This document shows, piece after piece, positions 26,073 through 37,812 of a stretch of 64,000 bases of DNA; position 1 is the stretch's first letter; every line of letters starts with the position of its first letter. The notes under the pieces were generated by a model. The model ran no database searches. It was not told the origin of the DNA and saw only the letters and a list, made by a program, of their open reading frames with translations. Position numbers and translations under genes: made by a program. Origin of the DNA: Desulfosediminicola flagellatus. GTDB taxonomy: Bacteria; Desulfobacterota; Desulfobulbia; Desulfobulbales; Desulfocapsaceae. The DNA lies in the NCBI RefSeq assembly GCF_005116655.2, contig NZ_CP050698.1:5908501-5972500 (forward strand), read 5' to 3'.

Positions 26073-28545
26073 CGGATTCTTCATCTTCATCTGTGGAGTT
26101 ATCCTTGGCTACAGAATCCATACCTACGACTTTCTCTTCATCATCAAGATTGATGAGACGAACACCCTGTGTGGTACGGCCAATAACACGGACTGTACTG
26201 AGATCCATACGAATCATTTTACCGCGATCAGAGATGAGAATAATCTCAACCTCGTCATCAACCTGAGTTGCTACAATGACATCCCCGTTTCTTTCACTTT
26301 GTTTAATACCGAAAATGCCTTTACCACCACGCTTCTGGATTCGATATTCTCCGATCGGACTTCGTTTACCATATCCATTTTCTGTAACAACAAGAATGGA
26401 GTCATCAGAGGATACAACGATAGCACTTACCACTGTATCTGCTTCGCGCAATCTCATACCGGTTACACCGGCAGCAGTTCGACCCATTGTCCTAATATCA
26501 GACTCATGGAAATGAATAGAGAGTCCCTGTCTGGTCATCATCAGGATTGTGTCATCACCACCGAGAATGTGTGCAGCTATAATTTCATCACCTTCTCTAA
26601 TTGTAAGTGCACGTTTTCCTTTGCGTAATGGTCTCCTGAATTCCTGGAGGCTGGTCTTCTTGATCCTACCGAATTTTGTAACCATCATGATGGTCTTTTC
26701 CATGTTTTCATCATCAAATGATGAAACAGGCAGGATAGCAGCAACCTTCTCACCTTCAGCCAGGTGAAGCAGATTGACTATTGCTTTACCACGCGCAGTT
26801 CTACCGGCCATTGGCAACTGGTAAACCTTACGCCAGAAAACTTTTCCGTAATTTGTAAAAAACAGGAAGGTATCAAGTGTTGAAGCAACATAGAGACTTG
26901 ATACGAAATCTTCCTCTATATTTTTAACGCCTTTAACCCCTTTTCCGCCTCTGTGTTGAGATCTGTATAAGGTTGCAGGATTACGCTTAATATATCCTGA
27001 ATGGGTAACAGTGACGACCATGTCTTCAGGAGCTATCAGATCTTCTGGAAGAAACTCGTCTACAGCCTCAATAATCTCTGTTCTTCGATCATCACCGTAG
27101 GTTTCACGGATTTCGAGGAATTCATCCTTGATGATTTTAGTTATCAGATTTTCATCAGCAAGAATCTCTTTTAATCGTGTTATATCTTTAAGAATAGCCT
27201 CATATTCTGCGGCTATTTTCTCACGCTCAAGACCGGTGAGACGCTGCAGTCGCATATCAAGTATTGTCTGAGCCTGAATATCACTCAAACTATACCTGGC
27301 AATCAGTTCTTCTTTAGCTTCCTGCGGATTTCTTGAGGCCTTAATCAGAGCAACAACATCATCAAGGTTATTTATCGCAATATTAAGACCTTCAAGGATA
27401 TGTGCCTTTTCTTCAGCCTTACGCAGTTCAAAAGCTGTCCTTCGATAAACAATGACCTTACGATGAGAAATAAAATGCTCGAGTATCTGCTTTATATTCA
27501 GCACTTCAGGCTTGTTATTAACAATTGCTAAAAAGTTGATACCAAACGACTTCTGCATCGGTGTCATCTTATACAATTGATTAATTACAACATCGGCATT
27601 CTCATCTTTTTTCAGTTCTATAACAACACGAAGCCCTTGTCTATCGGACTCGTCTCGTACTTCTGAAATAGACTCAATCCGTTTATCTTTCACAAGAAGA
27701 GCAATTTTTTCAACAAGATGTGCCTTGTTTTGCTGATAAGGTACCTCTGTTATAATAATTGCTTCACGCTTACCACCCTTTGACTTCTCTACGTGCGTGA
27801 GCGCGCGCATGGTAATAACTCCCCTGCCCGTCTCATATGCTTCGCGAATACCTGCACGTCCACAAATAAGAGCTCCTGTAGGAAAGTCAGGCCCGGTAAT
27901 GATAGACATCAATTCATGAACCGTAACATTAGGATCATCAATCATTCCTATCAACCCGTCTATAACCTCCGTAAGGTTGTGCGGTGGAATATTGGTAGCC
28001 ATACCTACAGCAATACCTGATGAACCATTTACCAGCAGGTTAGGTATTTTTGACGGCATAACCGATGGTTCATTAAGGGAGTTGTCGTAGTTTGGAACAA
28101 AATCGACAGTTTCCTTATCAAGATCAGTAACAATTTCACGGTCAATTTTGGTCATACGCGCTTCAGTATAACGCATCGCTGCCGCAGAATCGCCATCAAG
28201 AGAACCGAAGTTACCCTGTCCGTCCACAAGTGGGTAACGCATGGAAAAATCCTGAGCCATACGTACAATCGTATCGTATGCAGCAGTATCACCATGAGGA
28301 TGATACTTACCGATGACGTCACCGACAATACGCGCGGATTTGACATATGGCCTATTGAAGAAAACACCGAGTTCACGCATGGCAAACAGTGCTCTTCTAT
28401 GAACAGGCTTCAATCCGTCACGAACATCAGGAAGCGCGCGACCTACGATTACACTCATGGCATAATCGAGATACGATTTCTGCAATTCTTTTTCTACAGA
28501 TATCGTTGGAAATATTTCTTTTACATTATCATTTTCAGTAGTCAT
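26059..28545 (-). CDS. gyrA: DNA gyrase subunit A
   Basis: 828 residues. The catalytic tyrosine lies in [11 protein letters not shown]. The QRDR reads [13 protein letters not shown], so the E. coli Ser83 position is Thr (as in Pseudomonas aeruginosa) and Asp87 is kept. The C-terminal beta-pinwheel has GyrA-box-like motifs (QHRGGKG and QKRGGKG) and ends in an acidic tail (EDEESDGEE). GyrA cuts and religates DNA in the A2B2 gyrase. gyrB is encoded 131 bp upstream on the same strand. Confidence 0.97.
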   Translation of the reverse strand: MTTENDNVKEIFPTISVEKELQKSYLDYAMSVIVGRALPDVRDGLKPVHRRALFAMRELGVFFNRPYVKSARIVGDVIGKYHPHGDTAAYDTIVRMAQDFSMRYPLVDGQGNFGSLDGDSAAAMRYTEARMTKIDREIVTDLDKETVDFVPNYDNSLNEPSVMPSKIPNLLVNGSSGIAVGMATNIPPHNLTEVIDGLIGMIDDPNVTVHELMSIITGPDFPTGALICGRAGIREAYETGRGVITMRALTHVEKSKGGKREAIIITEVPYQQNKAHLVEKIALLVKDKRIESISEVRDESDRQGLRVVIELKKDENADVVINQLYKMTPMQKSFGINFLAIVNNKPEVLNIKQILEHFISHRKVIVYRRTAFELRKAEEKAHILEGLNIAINNLDDVVALIKASRNPQEAKEELIARYSLSDIQAQTILDMRLQRLTGLEREKIAAEYEAILKDITRLKEILADENLITKIIKDEFLEIRETYGDDRRTEIIEAVDEFLPEDLIAPEDMVVTVTHSGYIKRNPATLYRSQHRGGKGVKGVKNIEEDFVSSLYVASTLDTFLFFTNYGKVFWRKVYQLPMAGRTARGKAIVNLLHLAEGEKVAAILPVSSFDDENMEKTIMMVTKFGRIKKTSLQEFRRPLRKGKRALTIREGDEIIAAHILGGDDTILMMTRQGLSIHFHESDIRTMGRTAAGVTGMRLREADTVVSAIVVSSDDSILVVTENGYGKRSPIGEYRIQKRGGKGIFGIKQSERNGDVIVATQVDDEVEIILISDRGKMIRMDLSTVRVIGRTTQGVRLINLDDEEKVVGMDSVAKDNSTDEDEESDGEE

Positions 28546-28676
28546 AACTATATGTAATACAGAGTATTATGTGACCCATAGGCCGGATAAGTAAACCAGA
28601 TTATAGCCCAGCTTTGCTGGATAAGTCCCTTTGCCAGGTTGTTCACACGATGAACATGCAAACAATCTGTAAGGTC

Positions 28677-31094
<2,418 letters not shown>

Positions 31095-31146
31095 CTATCC
31101 TTCTATATAAAATTCAAATAATGAAACAGTTGATTCAGAAAAATTC

Positions 31147-32277
31147 CTATAACTGCATAGGCATTATGATACTTGTAAAGCCTTTATCCTCAACAGATTT
31201 AATAAGACATGGGCTGTTGTTTGAATTGATGTAGGCATCTATTGTTTCACACTCCATAACCTGCAGTGTCTCAAGGAAATATCTACAGTTAAAACCTAGA
31301 GTCAGCGGATCGCCGTCATATTCGATAGATTGAACATCCTTCGCATTCCCCAGATCAGCGTTCTGAGAGGTAAGTGTCATCTTATCGTTGTCTATCTGCA
31401 GCTGAATTGTATGAAAGATATCCTCAGTGAAAAGGTTAATGCGTTTCAAGGATTCGAGAAAGGGGATCCTGTCAATCTTTGCACAGTTTTCAAGTTGTAC
31501 GGCATTAATGATAGCCTGATACTGCGGGAAGTCACCATGCTTGAGTCTGATGATCATTACAGCTTCACCATCTCGCAAAACCAACTGTTTTTCTTCAAAA
31601 GAAATTTCTATGCTGTCACGGGATTCACAGAATTTTTTCCACTCCTGAATACCTTTTTTAGGTATCAGCGTAACATCATTTAACCGAAGTTGGCTAATAT
31701 CTGCTGCCACATCTTTTTCCATAATGGAAAGTCTATGGCCGTCTGAAGATATCATTTTGAGGAATGCTCCATCATCTCTCTGTTCTTTTTCAAAGAGTAC
31801 TGAAGTCAGTGAATAGATATTTTCCTGATCATTGGCAATGGAGAATATGACCTTGTCGATGAGATCAAGGAATACATGCGACTCAAAAGAAACAAAGCTA
31901 TCATCTTCGTATTCAGGAAATTCAGGAAACTCGTCGTTAGCCATACCTGCGAGATTGTATGTACTGTGGCCGGCAGTGATAACAACCCAACTGTTTTCAG
32001 TCTCTTCAATGGTAATTGTGTCAGAACCTGATTCTCTGACAATCTCGAATATTTTTTTAGAGGGCAGGGTAAGACTACCGGCATCCTTGATGTCGGCAGG
32101 AACAAACAGCCGTAAACCAACTTCAAGATCTGTGCCGGTAAGTACCAGGCCACTATCCTTTACCTCTATGAGGACGTTGGAAAGAATGGCAAGCGTGCCT
32201 TTCTTGTTGGTTATGTTTTGCAGGCTGTTCAGGCCATCTAAAAGATCATTTTTAGCAACTGTACAGTGAAGCGGCAT
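31147..32277 (-). CDS. dnaN: DNA polymerase III beta sliding clamp
   Basis: 376 residues, three repeated clamp domains. The N-terminus (LLDGLNSLQNITNKKGTLAILSNVLIE) and the C-terminal PMQL are family signatures; the hydrophobic cleft for clamp-binding peptides is formed by the C-terminal domain. AGGAG lies about seven bases before the ATG. The beta clamp encircles DNA and confers processivity. It opens the minus-strand run dnaN-gyrB-gyrA-gpsA leading away from the putative oriC. dnaA is not on its upstream side, unlike the common dnaA-dnaN arrangement. Confidence 0.97.
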   Translation of the reverse strand: MPLHCTVAKNDLLDGLNSLQNITNKKGTLAILSNVLIEVKDSGLVLTGTDLEVGLRLFVPADIKDAGSLTLPSKKIFEIVRESGSDTITIEETENSWVVITAGHSTYNLAGMANDEFPEFPEYEDDSFVSFESHVFLDLIDKVIFSIANDQENIYSLTSVLFEKEQRDDGAFLKMISSDGHRLSIMEKDVAADISQLRLNDVTLIPKKGIQEWKKFCESRDSIEISFEEKQLVLRDGEAVMIIRLKHGDFPQYQAIINAVQLENCAKIDRIPFLESLKRINLFTEDIFHTIQLQIDNDKMTLTSQNADLGNAKDVQSIEYDGDPLTLGFNCRYFLETLQVMECETIDAYINSNNSPCLIKSVEDKGFTSIIMPMQL

Positions 32278-33140
32278 ATGGGACTCCTTTTTTGGCGAAT
32301 CCTGATGTTATTTATTTCCGGTACTCTTGACGGGGATAACACACAGATAAAAGCTATAAGCTTCTGATTTAATGAGTATTTACAGATCCATTCAGCGTGA
32401 TGACAACCTTTTTAGAAAAGTGTTTTTTGAGTTATCAGCAGACTTTCAGGCTTTTGATAAATTGAGACAGTGTAATAAAGCCGGTTATTTCACCTTTTAC
32501 TTTGCTGGAAAACAGGTAAATCAAGGCAAAAAATAAATCGATAAAACAAATAGATAAAATAAATTTTACCAACACAATAATCTAGTAAAAACAGGTGAAA
32601 AATACAATAAAATAATCAGTTCAGGCCTTCTTAAAATGAAAAAAAAAGCCCCTCTTTGATAGGTTGGTCACATTTTTTGCATATCTTTTCATTTACCAAG
32701 AATCTTTCGATGCACATAAAAACGGCATAACATACTGGTTTTTTAATATTTTTATAAATCAAATAACACGAGAGCTTTCAAACTGCTCACGTTACAACAT
32801 GATTGTCTATTTTTTACTGAGTAGTCAAAGTTGATCTAAAATGACCATCAGAGAGCCTCAATAGTGTCATTTTTTCAGATTTGGTAGATCTACATACCTA
32901 TACTCATCTTTTTATGAATCGACTTGAAAAGACCGTTTTTTGTTGTTTTCTTTTAATGAGGTTGTGTCTGAGAAAAATTTTTCCAAATCTGACTCCTGAT
33001 TCATTCTTTTTAAGAAAAGAACAAAAAGAGTTTTTCTATTGATGTTCAGTAAGGAGGAGCCTTCAGGATTCCCTTTATTTTATTATAAAGAAACTATTAT
33101 TTTTATTAGAACGGTGGATATGTTTAAAGAACACCTAATC
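32278..33140. other. AT-rich non-coding flank of oriC
   Basis: More than 850 bp with no credible gene on either strand and long A/T tracts throughout, for example around 32500-32650 and 33050-33130. This fits a DNA-unwinding and promoter region next to the DnaA-box cluster. Scattered weak DnaA-like motifs (TTATCAGCA at 32432) occur. The promoter of dnaN must also lie here. Confidence 0.5.
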
Positions 33141-33301
33141 TATTGATAACAATGGTAATTATATGAACATTGTTATGTATGGAAACTCTACCCGTTTTGT
33201 GGATAACGCGTTTTCCACAGAGTTATCCACAATGATTCAATACGTTTTCCACAAAACGGTGTTAAAAAGATGTTGATAACTTTCTTGATGATTGTTGATA
33301 A
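33141..33301. other. oriC: Probable replication origin: DnaA-box cluster
   Basis: Two perfect DnaA boxes TTATCCACA: minus strand 33198-33206 and plus strand 33223-33231. Two TTTTCCACA boxes lie at 33211-33219 and 33245-33253 (plus). Two TTATCAACA boxes lie at 33271-33279 and 33293-33301 (minus), and a weaker TTATCAATA at 33141-33149. This density, the AT-rich neighbour, divergent transcription on both sides, dnaN/gyrAB next door and parABS 14 kb away all agree with a chromosomal origin. Experimental origin mapping is of course not visible here. Confidence 0.88.
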
Positions 33302-33406
33302 CTTTTGCATATACGCAATGTAGTGGCATAAATCGAACCAGCTATAACGGTGTAAAAAACGTTTTTTTAGGGTCTGCAAGGGGATAAAAATGGAAAAAAG
33401 TGAGGA

Positions 33407-34537
33407 ATGGCCAGAGAAAACATGAAAAGTTATAAGGAAAAAATGATCAGAGAAGGCCTGGATAATCTTTTATCAACATTCTCAGCAACTCAGGTACCAG
33501 CAGGTATTAGTCTTGCTGGATCTATAATGAAAATGGGTGTTTCAGAGCGTTTTAGCTACAATTCAGGCCACACAGAACTGATTAATCAGAATATCCCGGT
33601 TTCAGCGGAAACATTCTTTGATCTTGCTTCATTAACCAAACCGCTTGTTACAGCCTTGTCGTTGTATATTCTAATGGAGAGTGGAAAAGTCTCATTACCC
33701 ACGACATTGAAGGACCTTTTCCACCCAAAGGTTATTCCTGTAAATAAACAATCAATTCAAATATATCACCTTCTCTCTCACTGCTCAGGATTGGCTGCGC
33801 ATAAAAATTATTACGTTAAAGCACTTGGACTCTTACCTGAGAAACGAAAGGAGTATATTATCAGTGCAATCCTCTCTGATAATTTGCAATACAGAACCAG
33901 TTCTGACCACTTATATAGTGACCTGGGTTACATCCTTCTTGGATATATTATAGAGACAATAACAGGGGATCAACTTGATAGGTTTTTTGCAGATAACATC
34001 TCGAAACCCTTAGGACTTGCTGATTCACTTCTCTTTAAATTTAAAGAACTACAGGCAGGTATGGCGAGTTGTGCTATGACAGAGGTATGTGCCTGGACTA
34101 ACACCTGGCTCGAAGGAAAAGTACATGATGATAACTGCAGAGTTATGGGTGGAGTAGCTGGGCACGCAGGGCTTTTCGGGACGTCGCATGGAGTTTTAAG
34201 GGTATGTGAAGCTCTCATTGACGTGTGGCAGGGAAATGATGGGTTACTTCCCATTAAACAGCGTTCTTTGATGACATTTCTAGAAAAGATAGAGGGTTCG
34301 ACCTGGAGGTGTGGTTTTGATACTCCTACCACGTTGTATTCAAGCAGTGGTAGGTTATTTGGTAAAAATAGTATAGGTCATTTAGGTTACACAGGTACAT
34401 CTTTTTGGATAGATCTGGATAGAGGGATTAGTATAGTACTGCTGACAAACAGGGTGCATCCTACGAGACAAAATGAATTTATTAAAAGGCTTAGGCCTCT
34501 TATTCACAATATAGTTATGGAAAAACTGATAAGCTGA
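33407..34537 (+). CDS. Serine hydrolase of the class C beta-lactamase family
   Basis: 376 residues (a second ATG at 33422 is also possible). The catalytic SxxK is SLTK near residue 76 and the YxN-type motif is Tyr-Ser-Asp in LYSDLGYILLG. The third motif is HLGYTGTSF, replacing KTG with HxG. This set is typical of penicillin-binding-protein-like esterases and DD-peptidases rather than true resistance enzymes. No signal peptide is seen, which points to a cytoplasmic esterase or amidase role. It is the first gene to the right of oriC, transcribed away from it. Confidence 0.85.
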   Translation: MARENMKSYKEKMIREGLDNLLSTFSATQVPAGISLAGSIMKMGVSERFSYNSGHTELINQNIPVSAETFFDLASLTKPLVTALSLYILMESGKVSLPTTLKDLFHPKVIPVNKQSIQIYHLLSHCSGLAAHKNYYVKALGLLPEKRKEYIISAILSDNLQYRTSSDHLYSDLGYILLGYIIETITGDQLDRFFADNISKPLGLADSLLFKFKELQAGMASCAMTEVCAWTNTWLEGKVHDDNCRVMGGVAGHAGLFGTSHGVLRVCEALIDVWQGNDGLLPIKQRSLMTFLEKIEGSTWRCGFDTPTTLYSSSGRLFGKNSIGHLGYTGTSFWIDLDRGISIVLLTNRVHPTRQNEFIKRLRPLIHNIVMEKLIS

Positions 34538-34555
34538 AGAGTGGAAAAAGAAATG

Positions 34556-34591
34556 AAGTCCTTTCGGGTAATGAATTACCCGAAAGGACTT
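34556..34591. terminator. 36-bp palindromic hairpin, terminator
   Basis: AAGTCCTTTCGGGTAAT / ATTACCCGAAAGGACTT, a 17-bp perfect stem with a 2-nt loop. On the minus strand it is followed by a T-rich stretch (CATTTCTTTTTC), so it ends the DsrE cluster transcript. It may also end the serine hydrolase mRNA. Confidence 0.8.
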
Positions 34592-34613
34592 GTGAAGGAC
34601 GTGTATGAGTGGT

Positions 34614-34787
34614 TTACCACCAGGAGATGGTCTGGTCCGCCTCAAAAATCATATCTACCAGTTTGTCATAGTCCGGAGAGTCAGCATAAAGATCAAAGCT
34701 TTCAGCCTCTCTGTCACGGGTAACAATTTCTACCAGTTTTTGTATAGTCTCATCAGGTTCAGATTTATACACATTGAGAATCTTCAT
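34614..34787 (-). CDS. 57-residue protein in the sulfur-relay cluster
   Basis: Short ORF with ATG at 34787 and TAA at 34614, preceded by an AAAGGA ribosome binding site. It starts 21 bp after the second dsrE-like stop and ends 22 bp before the cluster terminator. The protein begins MKILNVYKSEPDE, is acidic, has no cysteine and no membrane segment, and ends in two tryptophans. The pattern (beta strand, helix TIQKLVEIVTRDREA, SPDYDKLVDMIFEAD helix) suggests a small folded cytoplasmic protein. No family is recognised. Its place argues for a partner of the DsrE/TusA proteins. Confidence 0.7.
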   Translation of the reverse strand: MKILNVYKSEPDETIQKLVEIVTRDREAESFDLYADSPDYDKLVDMIFEADQTISWW

Positions 34788-34808
34788 TAGCGTATCCTTT
34801 AAAGAATA

Positions 34809-35111
34809 TTATTTAATTCCGTAAGGAATGATGTGGGTCATCTCACGAAGCTTTTCACCGAGCTCTTCAATTGTGATGCCGGTAAGATCGCTTTTTTCGA
34901 CATTTGCTGGAACAGTTGTGAGGATATCGCCTTCCATATCACGTAACATCTCTATGGTTTCTTTGGCATACTCATCCATTGCAGGAAGTTCCGTATCCAT
35001 TACTACGCCATACGCGTACATATTCTCAACAGCAAGACCCAGTGCTGAGCGAATGCCGTCTGTAGCATAGTCCTCATGTCTGAACATCAAACATACTTTT
35101 TTGTATTCCAT
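34809..35111 (-). CDS. DsrE family protein (second of pair)
   Basis: 100 residues. The N-terminal strand KVCLMFRHEDYATDGIRSALGLA and alternating strand-helix order fit the DsrE/DsrF-like sulfurtransferase fold. Only one cysteine is seen, in the first strand (Cys7). The usual active-site cysteine position of DsrE is not obvious, so it may act as a scaffold partner of the other DsrE protein. The ATG is 14 bases after the stop of the upstream dsrE-like gene, with an AGGAGAT ribosome binding site. Confidence 0.75.
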   Translation of the reverse strand: MEYKKVCLMFRHEDYATDGIRSALGLAVENMYAYGVVMDTELPAMDEYAKETIEMLRDMEGDILTTVPANVEKSDLTGITIEELGEKLREMTHIIPYGIK

Positions 35112-35125
35112 GATCCAGGATCTCC

Positions 35126-35440
35126 TTACAGACTGAGATAGCAGTCAAAATCTTCGATGATTATGCCGTGCTGTGCTTGGGTAGCCATTTTTTGGGGAGT
35201 CAGTCCAGCAGGGACATCGTCAACGCTATATCCTTGCTTTTGATAACTGTCTACGCAGATGGATACATCGTCGGCGATTTCACATAATTCTGCAAATGCA
35301 GGATCTTTTGATAGGTTGGTAGCTTTCCATGTGAAAAATATTTTAATATTTGCTCCTTTCGACTTTGCTGCTTTGGTGATGCCCATAAGATGCGGCATAC
35401 ACGCTTCAGTCGTGACAAATATTCCTAAACTTTTTGCCAT
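35126..35440 (-). CDS. DsrE family sulfur-relay protein
   Basis: 104 residues. N-terminal LGIFVTTEACMPHLMGITKAAKSKG is the DsrE fold start with Cys14 in the loop after the first strand. Two further cysteines occur in FAELCEIADDVSICVDSYQ. The family includes persulfide carriers that pass sulfur between TusA-type proteins. It lies 118 bp downstream of the tusA-like gene and upstream of the second dsrE-like gene on one transcript. An inverted repeat (35511-35550) sits just before it. Confidence 0.82.
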   Translation of the reverse strand: MAKSLGIFVTTEACMPHLMGITKAAKSKGANIKIFFTWKATNLSKDPAFAELCEIADDVSICVDSYQKQGYSVDDVPAGLTPQKMATQAQHGIIIEDFDCYLSL

Positions 35441-35510
35441 GATTATCTCCTGTTGAGGATAAGGCGGGAAATTTCAGTGTAGCGGTAAATATTTAGATAT
35501 ACGAGGAGAT

Positions 35511-35550
35511 TACCTGTTCAATAAAAAAAATATTCCTTACTGAACAGGTA
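35511..35550. promoter_or_regulatory. Inverted repeat between tusA-like and dsrE-like genes
   Basis: TACCTGTTCA (35511-35520) and TGAACAGGTA (35541-35550), perfect 10-bp arms with an A/T-rich loop. It may be an mRNA hairpin tuning expression within the operon, or an operator. The T-rich loop lies inside, so it is not a standard terminator. Confidence 0.5.
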
Positions 35551-35558
35551 GGTTGTGA

Positions 35559-35816
35559 TTATCCCTTCTTGATAAAAAAGGATATGTAACCTGTTTCTTC
35601 TTTCTCTCCCAGGTACTCATGACCTGCGCGATCACACCAGCCAGGGATATCATTTCGAGAACCTGGATCGGTACCGTCAATCTGCAGAATCTCGCCTGTT
35701 GCGAGTTTACCAATCTCTTTTTTGGTGCGTAAAAGAGGCATTGGACAACTTAATCCTTTTGCATCGAGAACGGCGTTTGCGGTTATTCCTTCATCAGCTT
35801 TTTTAGAATCACTCAT
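35559..35816 (-). CDS. TusA/YedF-like sulfur carrier
   Basis: 85 residues. The TusA signature LSCPMPLLRTKKEI is near residue 22, with the conserved Cys in CPxP form carrying the persulfide. A second Cys lies in a GWCDRAGHEYLG segment, as in YedF-like members. TusA proteins hand sulfur to tRNA thiolation, molybdenum cofactor or, in YedF-type relatives, are linked with selenium handling. The divergent YeeE/YedE gene supports a thiosulfate or sulfur import role. First gene of the minus-strand cluster; GGAGG lies just upstream of the ATG. Confidence 0.88.
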   Translation of the reverse strand: MSDSKKADEGITANAVLDAKGLSCPMPLLRTKKEIGKLATGEILQIDGTDPGSRNDIPGWCDRAGHEYLGEKEETGYISFFIKKG

Positions 35817-36137
35817 ATGGACCTCCTGACAATTACTGGTTCGTTTTATACTACAGGGTAGTATGTTAGGACATTAGGTTCTTGTACGATAGATAACTTT
35901 GATTGAATGACAAAGCTATACTGTGAAGAAAAAAATCTGTCAAGAAGTAAAAAAAACAGCATAATTGGCTAATTTTTATGCTAAAATGGTTATTTTTGTA
36001 CGACATTGTGGAGGTTGTTGCGCAAATGAATGACTATTCATATTTGTGGTTCTTGACAAATAAAAAGTTGAGTTGTAAAGGAGTAGATATTTTGCCATGA
36101 GCAGGACACCTTTAAGATATGTGTTAGGAGGGAAATA
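35817..36137. promoter_or_regulatory. Divergent control region of the sulfur-relay genes
   Basis: 320 bp between tusA-like and YeeE/YedE genes. It contains an operator-like inverted repeat ATACTAC-AGG-GTAGTAT (35848-35864) near the minus-strand start, and TTGACAAATAAAA (36053-36065), a candidate -35 region for the plus-strand gene. The repeat would suit an ArsR-type redox or sulfide-sensing repressor, but no such gene is next to it. Confidence 0.5.
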
Positions 36138-37382
36138 ATGAGTGAAGAATCTGTATTAGCAAGCAAGGCGAAAGGGCTATATAAGTTGTTTTGCCAAACT
36201 GAATGGAATCCTACGGTAACTGGTGTAGTGGTTGCATTTCTTTCGGTAATGATAATGGCCTGGTGGAGACCCTGGGGTGCTGTTGGAGCTTTACGCAGCT
36301 GGGGTGACTGGATAATGTACGGAATAAGTTCAGTTGTGGGTTCCGAAGCTGGAATTCTTGCTCTGTACGATGAAGCACCTCGTTCAGTGTTAGTTAACTC
36401 CGGTTCAGTAATTGGTATTGGTTTTATTGTAGGTGCATTTATTTCAGCATGTGTTGGAAAAGAATTTGCTCTCAGGGTTCCGCCTTACAGAGAAATGGTG
36501 AAAGCTGTCATTGCCGGTATCCTCATGGGGATTGGAGCATCACTGGCAGGCGGATGTAATGTCGGTGGTTTTTATAATGCTATTGGCAATCTTTCAGCGA
36601 ACGGATTTTCAATGATGCTTGGTCTTGTGTTTGGCGTGGTGCTCGGACTTAAGCTCCTCTATGTGGAAATGGAACATATAAGCTGGGGTGACGGTGGAGC
36701 TAAAACCATTTCATTGCCATCACCAGTAGTGTCCGTATTTGCTTTGCTCGGAATTGCAGGCCTGGTGGCTGGTGCATATGGCTATGCAGGCTTTGAAGAT
36801 GATGAATACATCTCATCTCTTAGCGGAATTCTGTTGTTAGCAGCAGCTCTTGGATATACTATGCAGCGTGGACGCTGGTGTATGGTTCAGGGATTTCGTG
36901 AGCCGCATATGACCGGTGATTGCACTATGGCAAAATCTGTCATGCTCTCGATAGTCATTGTTGCAATAGGTGCAGCTGTTCTGAAGTATGCCGTACCTAT
37001 GAGGGCTGAGGGAGAGGCAGTTCTTGCACCAATGAATTATGTCCGTGGAACCTTTGGCTGGGGAAGTATCGTTGGTGGTTTTCTTTTCGGCCTGGGAGCT
37101 ATGTTTGCAGGTGGTTGTGGATCAGGAACATTATGGCGTGTAGGTGAAGGACAGGTCAAACTGATGATGGTTGTTCCTTTCTTCGCTGTGTCGACTTCAA
37201 TGATGACAGCCTGGTTCAGGGATAATGATTTTGAGGCTGATGGTGTTCTTGGTTCCTACGTGTATCTTCCTGATGTCTTAGGATATGGTCCGACACTAAC
37301 CCTGATAGCTGGCAGTATGATTATCTGGTATCTGGCGGTGAGCTGGAACGAGGATACCAATAAACTTATTGTTCCTATGTGA
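36138..37382 (+). CDS. YeeE/YedE family sulfur-compound transporter
   Basis: 414 residues, polytopic, with about ten to twelve membrane segments. Two internally related halves carry the conserved Cys/Gly motifs ASLAGGCNVGG (near residue 140) and FAGGCGSGTLWR (near residue 330), and GRWCMVQGFRE in between. Homologues import thiosulfate using these Cys residues; some relatives encoded near yedF are proposed selenium transporters. TAGGAGGG lies upstream of the ATG. It is divergent from a TusA/DsrE cluster. The substrate (thiosulfate, sulfide-derived sulfur or selenium) cannot be decided from sequence alone. Confidence 0.88.
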   Translation: MSEESVLASKAKGLYKLFCQTEWNPTVTGVVVAFLSVMIMAWWRPWGAVGALRSWGDWIMYGISSVVGSEAGILALYDEAPRSVLVNSGSVIGIGFIVGAFISACVGKEFALRVPPYREMVKAVIAGILMGIGASLAGGCNVGGFYNAIGNLSANGFSMMLGLVFGVVLGLKLLYVEMEHISWGDGGAKTISLPSPVVSVFALLGIAGLVAGAYGYAGFEDDEYISSLSGILLLAAALGYTMQRGRWCMVQGFREPHMTGDCTMAKSVMLSIVIVAIGAAVLKYAVPMRAEGEAVLAPMNYVRGTFGWGSIVGGFLFGLGAMFAGGCGSGTLWRVGEGQVKLMMVVPFFAVSTSMMTAWFRDNDFEADGVLGSYVYLPDVLGYGPTLTLIAGSMIIWYLAVSWNEDTNKLIVPM

Positions 37383-37406
37383 TCTTGGATAGGCATAACA
37401 ATTATT

Positions 37407-37447
37407 AATCGCAATCTCCACTGGATGGAGATTGCGATTTTTTTTTG
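37407..37447 (+). terminator. Intrinsic terminator of the YeeE/YedE gene
   Basis: AATCGCAATCTCCA / TGGAGATTGCGATT, 14-bp stem with a 5-nt loop, followed by a run of T. Confidence 0.95.
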
Positions 37448-37812
37448 ATTTGGATAGACGAGACTCCTGCCAAATATTTTAAGTAGAAATGTTACCAATA
37501 AACAATATAGTTGTACTTAGAAGGTTCTAAATTTTTATACTTCTTTTGAAGTCATAGTCTGTTCTCACGCTGCTCTGCGGTGAGGACAAATGATTACCCT
37601 CTTATTATCCAATTTTCATAAATTAACGATATTAAACGAAAAAAAACATTAAACAAGTACGCGCATATTTTAAAAAAATTATAGGAATTTGCTGAGAATG
37701 CATTCCCGGGTAGAGATCAGGTTGATTTAGCCAGGGAGGGACGTTGCAAAAAAATATAGGAGACTGTAATCTTATACATTGTTAATATGCATTTTTTCCC
37801 GGAGAAATTTAC
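37448..37812. other. Intergenic, promoter region of the response regulator
   Basis: About 365 bp, AT-rich, no gene seen. A GAACAGACTATGACT-like inverted segment near 37550-37590 (GTTCTCACGCTGCTCTGCGGTGAGGAC) has a short CTCACGC/GCGGTGAG stem. Nothing decisive. Confidence 0.35.
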
